NCBI GenBank assembly: GCA_963693285.1
Contig: OY848919.1
Location: forward strand, 11,899,461 to 11,963,460
Direction of reading: 5' to 3'
DNA: 64,000 bases
Source: Xestospongia muta
Taxonomy: Eukaryota > Porifera > Demospongiae > Haplosclerida > Petrosiidae
The position numbers were made by a program, and so were the translations under genes. Position 1 is the stretch's first letter. Each line of letters begins with the position of its first letter. Shown here in pieces: positions 11,164 through 22,799 of the stretch. Under the pieces are notes generated by a model. That model searched no databases. It saw nothing but the letters and a program-made list of their open reading frames with translations, and had not been told where the DNA came from.

Positions 11164-12776
11164 ATGGAGCTTAATCATGGAGAAAGGGAAGTTCTTTATC
11201 AAGGAGAGAGAGAAACACATGGAGTGGGAACTCTTAAATGGGTCAAAGCAAGTGATGGTGATGTTCCTAAACATGCTGTAGAGGGAGGAACTATAGCTGG
11301 AGAGACCGTCTATATTGGTCGAATACCAAAGCACGATGGCAGTTTGATACCAGGCAGAATTGTTAAAAGTACAAATTGTTGTATTGCCTCAGAATCAGAG
11401 TCTAGGTATGAGTTTTATTCCAACTCGTATGAAGTTTTAGTATGTCCATATGCAGAGTCAGCACTTGGTTGGGAAGACACAACTGGTGATGATATACCAC
11501 CTAATGCAGTAGAAGGTGGATTTGGAAAGCCTGGGGAACCATATTATATTGGTCGAACAAGAGCAGGCAAGAAGAAAGACTTGATTCCTGGCACCATTGA
11601 TCCTCGTGCTGGTGTTTTGAGTCTGTGTCCTAATAGATCACGAAGGATTACTACATACGATAGTTTTGAGGTTTTGGTGCTCAAAGGAGAAGTGGAAATT
11701 GTCGAAGAAATATCCAAGCAAGTATTTTCTGATGTAAAATATGATACAAGTAATGAGGCCGTGAAGCATACTACTGTCCCTAATGTTGCGTTGGCTAATG
11801 TTGCTGTTAAAAATGAGTCATCTTTGGCTCAAAAGATGGAAACTAGTGTCTCTCTCATTGTTACAGAGACTTTTTCATGGACTGATAAAAGTTTAGAGGA
11901 TGTCTTCAATTCGCCTATCACAAATTTTAAATGTGGTGTTCCATATATCAGTAAATTTGATGTGGTACATGTCACTCCACTTGGATGCCTACCAGAGCAG
12001 AAGCTAAAGCTTTCTACTATGCAAGGAACAAATTTTTTTTATCATCAACAACAGAATGTTATTCCTAATGTTACTGCAGGTATGAGTGAAGTTACAACAG
12101 CACTGTGTTAAGATAGATCAGGGCCATTATATGTATTTATGTGAGTGCCTCCATTCCACATGTTATAAGGTTTAAACTGATATATATAGTGACACCTCTT
12201 ATAATAACTGTTAATGTTTAGATCTTACTACAAGTACTATAAAAACAGGACATATCACTAAGCTATTACTTCCTTTCACACTAGTATTGCACTGCTAAAT
12301 TGAGTTTCACATCACCAAACTCTCATTCTAATTATGTCATCTTAATCACCATTTATAAATGGTATATATACATGTATTTGTATTTCATGAAGTATATTGT
12401 GTAGCGCTAAAGGGACAAATTGATTATTGTAATAACTACAGCTATTTTTTTCATTTTAGTTATGATTGAAGGAACCTTACCTGTAAATTATCAACATTTG
12501 AGGAATATTGATGTTGCCCTTACGACCACCAACTGGGGCAATCCAATTTTACGACTTATCTCTAGTGATCAGCCATTAAGTGCTAATGTTCCTCCTCATA
12601 CTGCAATGACTGTTGTAGTCGAAGGAACTAAACATATCCTTGAGGTTCCTTATGTTGCTAATCTTAGCAAGGTCTACAAAAATGGAATGACTGCTGAAGA
12701 GGAGTATCGTGGTACCTTTCAGAGTACTTGGTTTTCTGATGTATGCATAGCTTATAGCAAAGAAGAGACTATTTAG
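11164..12776 (+). CDS. Natterin-like protein 6 (DM9-DM9-aerolysin-fold)
   Basis: The only plus-strand member. Exons 11164-12079 and 12460-12776, with a phase-1 GT-AG intron, give 410 aa. DM9 repeat 1 spans about residues 24-94 and repeat 2 about 103-172. The aerolysin-like domain runs from about 175 to the end and is interrupted by the intron at residue 306. Key blocks are T-T-G-D-D-I-P-P-N-A-V-E-G-G, V-T-E-T-F-S-W, V-P-P-H-T-A-M-T-V and E-E-E-Y-R-G-T-F. There is no signal peptide and no transmembrane helix. Its second exon is very similar to those of copies 1 and 2, pointing to recent duplication with inversion or to gene conversion. Confidence 0.85.
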
Positions 12777-12979
12777 ATTAATAGGTTTATGTGGCAATGT
12801 AAAGAACATTTTGTTGCTTGATTTTTCCCTATATATATATTTATTATATATTTCCCTTGTATTTGAAAAAAATTAGATATTTTTGACTAAATTGAATATT
12901 GCATCAAACTTTTAACACATTATAAAAGGCATATTATTTGGTTTTAACATACTTTGTTATGTAGATCATAAGACTACTA

Positions 12980-14168
12980 CTATTCAGTAAAAAGTTCCTT
13001 CAAACGTTTAACAATTGCCTTACTTGGCATAACAAAAAAAATCAAACAAAATAAATAAGAAAACATCAAGGCAACGAAAGGAGCAAATGAGATTCGACAA
13101 TCTCCACTAGTCCATTTAAACTCGACTACTTCAAGTGTAGAACCATACATGTACACACTGGCACTTACAACTAATGCAGTTAAGCCCATGATGAAGATAA
13201 TGGCAGAGTAAAGGGTAAATTTGGAACATTTGCTATAGAATTCTTTTTTAGCATAATGGTAACAAGAACAACAGCAACATATTAATAATATGAATATCGG
13301 TTGAAATAGTGTCAGCCAACTGACTAATTTAAGAGGAGTGCATGATGCAAGAGGCCCTGCAGCTAAAATCAAAGATTATATCACATATATAATAATATAT
13401 AATTGTACTATTTTACTGTAATAGTAAAATTTAGACTTGCAAATATTTGCATTTATATATATCTTAGCAAATATTTTGCTGTTTAATCAAATTGAAATAA
13501 CTTGGTTGTTTACTGAAGAGCTTGTTTTGTGTTTATTCACAAACACAAGGCAAAGTACATTCTTTTTAGCCATCCCATCAGATGACATCAACTTGTTGAA
13601 TGTACTAAAAATTATATATATAGTGAACTGACCTATTAGTATTGATAATCCAAGACAAACAACAAATGCTGCTATGCCAAACAGACAACAACCGCAAAAT
13701 TCTATTATACAAGTTCACATACTTAAATGTCATTAGTGTAACTTACTTATATAAGGCTGTAAGGATTCAGTATCACTACTAGAAGTGTTGTAATTACTTG
13801 TAGTTGTTTGTCCATCTGTAATAGCAAGACTTTGAGTTCTTGCTATATGTGTAATGGCAAAAACATTTATTTAAAAGGGTCTGAGAAGATTTTACCTTCA
13901 CTACTAATCCAGTCAGGCTAAAAATAAAAAAATATATGGTTATATGTAGCAATATATAATCCTTAACTACAACACTTACAATCTTTGTAGCTTGAATAGT
14001 TTGTCCATAGACAACAGTTGTTCCTCCTTTTCCATCTGGTACTGAAACAGCAAATGTTTTCTTCTCTGCTACAATTCCTTCCTCTGTATCAACAACAATA
14101 TCAGTCACACAACCAACAGTTGCATCTCCATCCTTAGCAATCTCAATTTTTTTAGCTGCTATAGCCAT
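12980..14168 (-). CDS. Four-TM protein, TMEM272-like, array gene 2
   Basis: Five exons close in frame: 14168-13980, 13917-13896 (22-nt micro-exon), 13842-13747, 13701-13633, 13362-12980; 252 aa. Exon 1 is the 63-aa type-1 leader (G-D-A-T-V-G-C-V-T-D..V-D-T-E-E-G). The micro-exon encodes P-D-W-I-S-S-E. Exon 3 is Ser/Thr-rich and ends Q-P-Y-I. Exon 4 encodes TM1, starting F-C-G-C-C like the plus-strand genes. Exon 5 carries a Cys eight residues after the splice, then TM2 with four consecutive Cys, TM3 and TM4. One intron is only 45 bp. The family name comes from topology and the shared phase-1 TM1/TM2 intron; function is unknown. Confidence 0.72.
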
Positions 14169-15196
14169 TTGTCAAGTTATTATTATGAGCACACTTATAG
14201 TTGACTACAACAGTTGTCTTTGCCTTGTATGGGTACTTTTATACATACCAATAATATAACAATATTTTGTAATTTTGTTATTGCTTTGGACCTGGAATAA
14301 AACGGAAATAAGAATACTAACAAATAAAATGTGTGAAATAAATATTGCACCTTTCAATATTGTGATACTCACTACAGCCCACTCTCATTATATACATATA
14401 ATTTGTATATACAACACTACTGCAATGTGAAAGCAAGTAGTTTGGGACTGTTATAACTGGATATTGCACGAGGTTAAATTAAGGTCAACTATTTCCAAAA
14501 ATACAAAGAAACCACATTCACTAAAAAAGTTATACATTCTTTCAATCAGTACATACTATTTTAATATCTATTGAAGGGACATCAATGTATGTATTCGATA
14601 TAGTAACTTGTACAAATTTTGATGTATTATATTAATTTTAGCAATCATTCTAATTTAGTATTAACAAACAACTCGTATACTAAAATTGTTATCACTTTTT
14701 AAATTTCATTGATAAATATATTAGAGCCTTAAGCTAAATCATACTACCCAATAATTAGTAGATAAAATGACAACAAACTAGAACAATCAAAATGACTAAA
14801 TATGTTAGTAGTTTTCAAAGTAGATGACATCTTTAACAGGATATTTATTACTATAATCTTATATGTGATCATCAATGCAAAAGAGTGCATGTCATTATAA
14901 TTCTTGAAAATGAGACTATAGCAATTCTAAAAAGGTTTTCTCTGCTAGACTTACGTTTTGTTTTTTAAATGATAAAATTGGATTTACTATTCTCAAGTTA
15001 CACGAACTTGAACTTCACAAATAATGTATAAAGCATTGAGCTTGTTTTGTGGTTTTTAGCTTGTATTGTATTGTATTATGTCATGTCGGGTAAAAAATGG
15101 GCTCGACTAAATAATTATTATGAAAACATTTTATTGCAATACAATAATACCAAAAAGAACAGATGTAGGTATGCAATATTGTAGAGTATAAGTTGT
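14169..15196. other. AT-rich intergenic stretch
   Basis: Lies between the start of array gene 2 and the stop of array gene 3. No ORF with family similarity, RNA gene or clear repeat was found. It should contain the promoter of gene 2 and the 3' end of gene 3. Confidence 0.5.
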
Positions 15197-16535
15197 TTAG
15201 TCTTCACAGCAATGTAAATAAAAGATTCGACAAGTTGGTACAGCAGTAATAAGACAAAAGATATAAGACAAAATCAAGCCAAATAATAAAGTGTAAGACA
15301 TTCCACAATTCTGACTAATCCATATAAACTCAAATGAATAGGATGAACGAACCATATACACAGTAGCACTTATAGCCAGTGCTATTAGTCCCATACCAAA
15401 GAATGCAATAAAACAAAGGGTTGTTCTTCTATATGTGGTAGACTTTTCCCTAACATAATGGGAGCAACAACAACAGCAACAAATTAATAGCATGATTATA
15501 GGTTGAAACAATGTTAGCCAACTGACTAAGTGAGGACGAGTACAAGTGATGATAAGTTCTGTACCTAGAATAAAAGATTTAATACATAAATGTTTTACAA
15601 TGGAGTCCTGTTTTGTTTAGTTAGCATTTCAGTATTTTAAAATAACATCTTTACAATTTATTTATACTGTTGATACAAAATGTATATGCATTCTTTTATG
15701 CTATTCCTGACCAGACATTATACAACTTATTCTAATTAGTAGTATGTACTGTGTATGTAGTGGTCCACTAACCAATAAGTATTGATAGTCCAAGACAGAT
15801 AACAATAGATATTATACAAGATGAAGAAATGACTATATCAGTTATATTGACATACATATATTATAGTTAAATATAACTAACTTACTTATGCATTTAAATA
15901 GGTAATCTCTATATTTCTTTGAAGTGTTCGTAGTATTTGTTGGCCTAGGAACAAATCTTTGTGTTCGTCCACCTGTGATAGCAGGTCTTTGTATTCGTAC
16001 ATCTGCAGTAGCAGGTTTTCATGTTTGTCCATCTGCAATGGCAGGCCTTTGTGTTCGTCCATCTGTGATAGCAGGTTTTGGTGTTTGTCGATCTGTGATG
16101 GCAGGTTTTGGTGTTTGTCGATCTGTGATAGCAGGTCTTTGTGTTCGTCCATCTGTGATAGCAGGTTTTGGTGTTCGTCCACCTGTGATGGCAGGTTTTT
16201 GTGTTCTCCCTTTATAAAGTGGAATCAAAGGTCTTAAAGGTTTTAAAAAGGTCTTACCTCCTTCATTTATCCAGTTTGGCTAAAGACATTGATCATGAAT
16301 TCAAACACAAGATTAATAATTATAGTTACATTTACTACAAACTCACTATTTTTGTAGCTTTAATAGCCTCTCCACAGACAACTGCTACTCCTCCTTTTCC
16401 ATCTGGCACTTCAATAGCAAATCTTTTCTTCTCTGCTATAATTCCTTCCTCTGTGTCAATCACAACATCAGTCACACAGCCTATGGTTGCATCTCCTTCC
16501 TTATTAATCTCAACTTTTTTTAATGCTATAGCCAT
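15197..16535 (-). CDS. Four-TM protein, TMEM272-like, array gene 3, with coding minisatellite
   Basis: Exons 16535-16347, 16279-16258 (22 nt, P-N-W-I-N-E-G), 16209-15886, 15832-15773, 15564-15197; 320 aa in frame. The leader is very close to that of gene 2. Exon 3 is expanded to 324 nt by nine 30-bp units encoding the decapeptide R-T-(P/Q)-(K/R)-P-A-I-T-D-(G/R). Gene 2 has one related unit at the same place. The array is basic, proline-rich and cytoplasmic by topology. Exon 4 is TM1; exon 5 carries TM2-4, with a run of six cysteines at the TM2 end and a short tail ending H-C-C-E-D. Splice phases are 0-1-1-1, as in gene 2. Confidence 0.72.
15951..16220 (-). repeat. 30-bp minisatellite (9 units), mostly inside exon 3 of array gene 3
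   Basis: Units start every 30 bp from 15951 to 16191, with only a few substitutions between neighbours. The period is a multiple of three, so copy-number change keeps the frame. The coding frame (minus strand) gives a proline-rich decapeptide. Two other frames are also open because of the repeat and should not be annotated as genes. Confidence 0.9.
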
Positions 16536-16795
16536 TTATCAATTTTTTGGGTTTTTAGCATATGTTTTAATGAAGCAGACCTATCTTTTATGTCTTATTT
16601 ATAACAAACAATATGCAGTGTTTGCTTCTAAATTGAATATGAAACCAAAAAATTTAAAAACAAACAAAAAGTTGAAAACAAATATCACAGTAGCTTTGAA
16701 TCTTTAACACTTATATACATGTACCTTTATCAAATATACATAGAAAGCACTGTATAGTAACAAAACAAATTTGTTTGGGATTGTATTCAATGAGA

Positions 16796-18465
16796 TTAAT
16801 TTGTCAACTCCTTTGACATGAAATAACAAACAATCCACCCAGCACAAAAGAAAACAACAAGTCCATAGGTAAACAAAACAACACTCAGTAATAAGTTCAT
16901 AAAATCAGAACATGTATAATTATCAGCAAAGCCATATATAGTGTATACTGTAAGAACCACAACCATTACTAAAAAGACTATTCCCAAAAAGCCTGCAAAC
17001 AAATAGCACCACATTCGAACGTCTTTAAACTCATTTTCTTTTGAACAAGCAACAAAGATACACACTCCAACCATGATGAGGATGATTCCTGATAGCACAT
17101 ACAAGGGGACAGTTCCAATAAATGAAATGGTTGAGCAATGGAGTGAAAATGTACCTGCATGTGCAGATGTAAACAGAACAAAGGTCAAAGCATTCATTTG
17201 TATTAAAGCTATTTTCCACAACTGCCCAATATATATATATTTGTAATATATAACAGTAAAGAATCATGTATTTATAGTATTCTGGCTTCCTCTCATAGGC
17301 AATCATAACTCTTAAGCAAGTAAGTATACAATGTTTTTGTGTATAACATACTAGTGAGAGTAATCATTTGAATGGCAGCTATCACAGAAAAAATCAGCAA
17401 AATTGTCATACACAATTCTAAATAATAATAAAAAAGAGACATCACATTATGACTTTAGATATATCTCTGACTAAGAAAGGTTATATTAATATCTTTTAAT
17501 TAGTACTGTTCAAATGAAAGTTTTGGTATTACACCTTTTAGGATGGGTGGACATTAATATATCCATTTAAATTTAACACCAGCTGTCATTGAACAAGCAA
17601 TGCATGAACTATGCCAAAATTAGCCAATCTATCACATATACAGTAGAGACAACTATACTTAGACTCAAGCTATTTCATAACTAACATTTGACACTACATA
17701 TATGAATTTTGCTAGCATATAATTTTGTAAAAGGCAAGTTTTATACATGTCCAATGGATGTATACTATGTTAACATGCCTGCACAGCCCATGCAATAGTG
17801 AATAGTTTTATTACTATTACTACTACCAACATTATTGTTAGTTTTATTATACAAAGTAAAGAATATAGATACATTCTTCACCTACACTTACTGTCAAAAA
17901 TGCAAGGCAAGAAACAAAGAAGACAGCTAAACCTCAACATTTCTAATCCGTCGTGTTTGTTATATTGTTGTCGAGTAGTATTAGTAGATATCAAACATCT
18001 TTGCATCACTGGTGGAGGTCTAGAAACATTCTGTTGCCGCACTATTGGGAATATAATAGATAGACGGGCAAACAAAAGCACTTGTGATTAAATGAATAGA
18101 GTGACACTATATGGGGGGGTATGTGGTTACAATATAATGATATATATATACGGAAGCACAAAGCTAAGATATGATGTATCATATATAAACATACATTTGT
18201 TCAGAATCCATTGTGGCTGTAAAAAAGCACCGAGAGAATATAGTGTTATGTATACATATATAACAATTGAATGGGTACTCACCACTCTACTTGCAGGTGC
18301 TCTGTGTTCTGTTATAATGTTACTGTCGACAGCGATAAAACCATTGTCTTCAAAGTCTTCATCTGGAATGCTCCCTCTCTCTACCACAAGACCAGGTCTC
18401 AAGTTTGCAGTGTCGTCATCAATAGCAACATCAAGGATTTCTTCGAAATGCCGAACATATGCCAT
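16796..18465 (-). CDS. Four-TM protein, TMEM272-like, array gene 4
   Basis: Exons 18465-18283, 18216-18195 (22 nt, P-Q-W-I-L-N-K), 18041-17892, 17417-17352, 17154-16796; 259 aa. The leader is divergent: acidic, beginning MAYVRHFEEILDVA, but it still ends A-S-R-V before the phase-0 donor. Exon 3 has R-P-P-P-V and the juxtamembrane block C-C-(x)-L-L-C-F-L-P-C, here S-C-L-L-C-F-L-P-C. Exon 5 holds the post-TM1 Cys, TM2-4 and a short lysine-containing end. The intron between exons 3 and 4 (about 474 bp) contains no recognised gene. The promoter and first 13 codons are duplicated upstream. Confidence 0.7.
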
Positions 18466-18637
18466 TTTTATCGTGCCACACCCATAAACACTCAGCGAAA
18501 TATGTGTGGCCTCGGACGATTTATATGTGGAGCAACATCAAGGATTTCTTCGAAATGCCGAACATATGCCATTTTTATCGTGCCACGCCTATAAACACTC
18601 AGCGAAATATGTGTGGCCTCGCACGATTTATATGAGT
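18424..18637. repeat. 107-bp tandem duplication covering promoter and start of array gene 4
   Basis: The segment 18424-18530 is repeated at 18531-18637 with few differences. Each copy contains the first 13 codons, the ATG and upstream sequence including GTGCCAC and an AAATCGT-type block. The outer copy makes a second ATG at 18594 that reads only 26 codons before a stop, so it is an upstream decoy start or an alternative first exon without a donor. Confidence 0.85.
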
Positions 18638-18639
18638 TG

Positions 18640-19917
18640 ATATAACGCGGAAATGCAAATAAACGGAAAGAAAAACTAATCAACACTGTTTTGTTTTCGA
18701 TTAAGAAAAGGAAGTGTTTTATAATAAAAGTTTATAGTGTTTTAGTGCTATTTTACACTCGAGATGACCTTGTGGTCGGCTTAAAAGATGACAGCAAATC
18801 CGCGTAATTGTGTAAAGAGAATTAAAAAAAGATGTGAGTAAAGATTGATGTCAATAGACAGCTTGCTGATTGGTTTCATGCAGATTCTTGTCTACATCCA
18901 CTTACAACTAACTTGCATGCATATATCACTGTAAAAATTCCTTGGTTGATTTAACTAATACATTGTTATATAGGTTGTATTTGTAAAAAGTTAAATTACA
19001 AGAATTTGTAATAATGCTAGAGATTTATAAAGACTATCAAAATTCATAGATAACCCAAGAGATTTATTAATACTGTCAAGAAAATAATAATAATGTTTAT
19101 AATTTATTTACACTATAGTTAATTTTAAATACATTTAAGGATTTATAAATACTGCTGAGGTTTTACAAATATTGTTAGCAATTTATGAATACTGCAGGGA
19201 TATATGTAAATTACTATATATAAATACTACTACATTCTAACTTTTGCCTGAGGTTTAAAAATACTTAAGAGAACTTTCTTAGCTATGCATCCATTTTGCA
19301 TGTCCATTACTCCCTCCCTTATCTATCCATCTACCCACATAAGCTATCCATATGTCCATTTCATGTATTTATCATCTATTCACTTTATTATTCAACTTCA
19401 TCTTTTTATCAATCATACCATACCATCATGTGACACTTCATTATTCTACATATATAAATCAATTCAATGCTATTCATTAATTCATCCATTTATCTATGAT
19501 GGTCATGTGACACTTCATTATTCTACATATATAAATCAATTCAATGCTAACCATTTATTCATTAATTCATCCATTTATCTATGATGGACACTAATCTATC
19601 AATTCATATTTTGTATCCAATTTGTACACTCCTCCTTTTTACATTTTTATTAGATGGACGTCTGTACTTTACAAAATTATTAATTAATTATTAAATTTAG
19701 TTAATTTCTATTATGATACAATGCAACACAATTGAGCATCATACACTGTGTATGTCTGCATGGTGTTTGAATGAGACTAAATTCACCAACATAATAAAAA
19801 ATTTTAAATCAATTATATTTAATGAACTATTACAAAACAAAATCATCAAATATGTTAAAACTTAATACACAGTAATTCATAATTGCATAATTACAAGAAT
19901 AGTGAAGGGTAACCTCT
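18640..19917. other. AT-rich intergenic stretch with short tandem duplication
   Basis: No gene is supported. At 18928 there is one end of a MITE-like repeat (CTGTAAAAAT followed by TTGGTTGATTTAAC). Around 19427-19585 a unit of about 77-83 bp containing CATGTGACACTTCATTATTC is present twice in tandem. The 99-aa plus-strand ORF over this region is rich in Ser, His and Ile and looks like a low-complexity artefact. Confidence 0.6.
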
Positions 19918-22121
19918 TTAATTCTCAGTTCTGTCCTTTGATATAAGACAAAAACAACACACCCAACAATAACAAAAGAAAACAACCAATCCATATGAAA
20001 ACCCCACTGTAGCAATTATTGTTTCACTGTATTTACAAGTATCATTTTTATAACCATTAATAGCATCCCCATTAAAAGCTAATCCAGTAACAACACCAAC
20101 CATAATCAAAAAGGCAATGCCTAGGATGCATGCAATGTAGAAACAACATGAGCGAATGATTTCTTGGTCTTCTCCTTTAAAATAGGCAACACAGAGACAC
20201 ACCCCAGCCATAAGCAAGATAATTGCGAGTAAGACAAATGATGAGATGCTTCCACCAAAAAAGGGATTGTGACAACTGATTGGTCCAATACCTGTTTACA
20301 AGAGAATAGTAAAAGATTAATAAATTGTTATATATATATATATATTTTTTTTTATATGCATGTAATCCAATACCATAATTATATATCACTATAAAAATAG
20401 ATTGGTCGATTTAACCAATTTATTATCATTTTTGTTGCAAATAGTACATAATGAGATACTGTTAGTAACAAGTACAACTTGTTCAAATTACAAATATACT
20501 AGAGCTCATGCCCAGACATTAGTGATAGTAATGGTATGAACATAAGTACACAAAAGACTTCCCTATTAGGAAAAGGAAATAAATCCCCTACCCTTCATTG
20601 TTACTAAGATGTAAACTTAAGAAGGAAATAGACTACAATGTACATAGAGATTAAGATAGGTGTTGTTTAGTACTGTAAAAATTGATTAGTTGATTAACTA
20701 TAATACATGGTTATAGAGGTTACACATATAAAATGTAAACTACTTTGATTGCTAATATATTATGAAATTAATGGTTATGTAGCTACATAAGGAGTAGTGC
20801 ATTAGTAATAATAACAGTATTAGGCTTACATTTTCAACAAAATAACATTGCAATTGCACCTGTATAACCAAAATGGCTAAATTAACCAAATAGTTTTTAC
20901 AGTGAATAATTAAGCTAATACACAGAATCTCATTACTCTGACAATCAACTAAAGAACTAGTCATTAGTATATTAGTAATAAGAACAGAGTGCTGTTTGTC
21001 AGTATCTTATTATGTATTGTAATTATTCAATGAAAATGACCATAGATAATACATTTTTATTAGTACTATGTACTAAACATTAACATCAACATGGTGGGAT
21101 TCCATCCCTACCAATACTATATAAACATGAAAGTCATGTTTATAACAATGTAAAATTCCTTGATACATCCCTTCTAACAACTATTGTACAAATATGGGCA
21201 TCATGTTTACATACACAGTAGTAACCCTTGCTCAGATCATGCGTGTCTCTTATTCTATATGATTAACATACCATCCCCATGTGTACCCATTCCCTAAGGA
21301 CTTACTAATGAAAACAACCAATAGAACGACAGCTATCAGATTACAAACTTGCAGAAAAGCCAAGCAAAGATCTATTAAAGAATTAAACATAACATTCATA
21401 TATATCACATGATCTCTAAACTAAACAGTTGTCCTAACTAATTGCATATTTACTTACTATTAATTACACAAGGTAAGAAACATAGGAGACAGCAAAATTT
21501 AAACAAAGAAGTTATAGGATTATCTTCATATTCATCCATTTGTTGAGAAGCCCGAGCATTGCTAGTTGAAAATGAACGACCACGTATTGCTGGAATATGC
21601 TGCTGGTGCACTGCACAATGGAACAAAACGAATGAATTAATAATGATGGATGGCACAAAAGAGAGAGTGACGTTCACTTCCTATCAGTGAACAATGTGAT
21701 TATTTGTAACCGTCATAGTGTTTTCTGTTGGTACAATTAAAGTGAACATCAATGTTCACTTTTTGTAGTGAATGATAGGATAGACAGATTCAATTATGAT
21801 GATTGAAAAACCAATCAAGAAATAAATTTTGGTTGCTTACAATTGTTTCCAATCCATCCTGGCTGTAGTGATCATGAAAGAGAAAGAATATATTATATAA
21901 ATGTAAGTACTCAGATATAAAGATGTACTAACCACTCTAACAGCTCGGATTCTTTCTCCCGTCACAACTGCAGTCCCACCATCCTCTGTAGGAACTTTAA
22001 TTGCAATCCTCTCTCTTTCTGCAAGTAAACCAGTCCTTGGATCAACAACACGGTCGACTACACGACCAACAGCAACGTCTCCTTCTCGTGCTACTTCTAC
22101 CTGTCGACCAACATACGCCAT
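19918..22121 (-). CDS. Four-TM protein, TMEM272-like, array gene 5
   Basis: Exons 22121-21933, 21862-21841 (22 nt, P-G-W-I-G-N-N), 21610-21458, 21371-21306, 20291-19918; 267 aa. The leader is a clean 63-aa type 1 (E-G-D-V-A-V-G-R-V-V-D-R-V-V-D-P). Exon 3 is Ser/Gln-rich and ends C-C-L-L-C-F-L-P-C-V before TM1 (I-A-V-V-L-L-V-V-F-I). Exon 5 starts with I-G-P-I-S-C, then TM2, a Cys-rich TM3 and TM4 ending in a short charged tail. Intron 4 (about 1 kb) holds a MITE at 20671-20904. Gene 7 at 24.9-26.7 kb is a close paralogue. Confidence 0.74.
20671..20904. mobile_element. MITE with CACTGTAAAAA-type inverted ends
   Basis: The left end reads ACTGTAAAAATTGATTAGTT; the right end reads TTAACCAAATAGTTTTTACA, its near reverse complement. 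The element is about 234 bp and non-coding, and lies in intron 4 of array gene 5. A related copy lies at 22159-22400, with decayed single ends near 18928 and 20387. Confidence 0.65.
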
Positions 22122-22158
22122 TTTACACCAGATATTAATAGTGGGGGGAGCCTATTCA

Positions 22159-22400
22159 TATCTAAAAATTGATTGGTTGATCTAACTAATACATTGTTAT
22201 ATACATATATGTAGGTGTAAAAGTAAACTTCGTTCATTTTAATTACTATGTACTATGAAATTGACTATTTATGTGGTTACATAACTAGTATTATATTAGT
22301 AATCAAAACACTATTAAGTTAACTTTTTTGATCAAAATAATTTGCTACATTAAACTTGTATAATCATATATTGGTTAAATCAACCAGGCAATTTTTACAG
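22159..22400. mobile_element. MITE, same family, just upstream of array gene 5
   Basis: It starts TCTAAAAATTGATTGGTTGA and ends CCAGGCAATTTTTACAG, with inverted ends and internal similarity (CTAATACATTGTTATATA) to the copy at 20.7 kb. It begins 37 bp upstream of the ATG at 22121, so it probably forms part of that gene's promoter. Confidence 0.6.
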
Positions 22401-22799
22401 GTATATAATTATACTTACTACATCTAGACAAGTTATATATAATTATAAAGTCAATATGATTTTTAAATATAATTATATTTAAGTCATATTGGCATTATGT
22501 ATATGTTGTAGCTAGCTGACCTTGATGTATCATTGAATGTATATATGGTATGTACTAATTACTCACTTAAAACAAAGGATCATTACAAAAATAATCCAAT
22601 ATATTAACATAACAAATATTAGTTCATGAGTCATATACTAATTTCCCCTTTGAGGTCTATCTGCCTATAGACACAAAAGCAACATATACTTAACAAAAAC
22701 CATCAAAGACAATTAATTCTTGTGGAAACCCTGCAGTGACAACAAATGTTGCACTCTACTTACAACTATGATTTTCATAACATTTAACCCTTATATATG
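22401..22799. other. Intergenic stretch upstream of gene 5 and the pseudogene
   Basis: No coding similarity, RNA gene or repeat recognised; AT-rich. Confidence 0.4.

Noticed and set aside
15886..16237. Several open frames on both strands over the 30-bp minisatellite (up to 98 aa, some Gln/His-rich)
   Set aside because: Open frames in a 30-bp repeat are automatic. Only the minus-strand Pro-rich frame fits both splice phases and the sibling gene.
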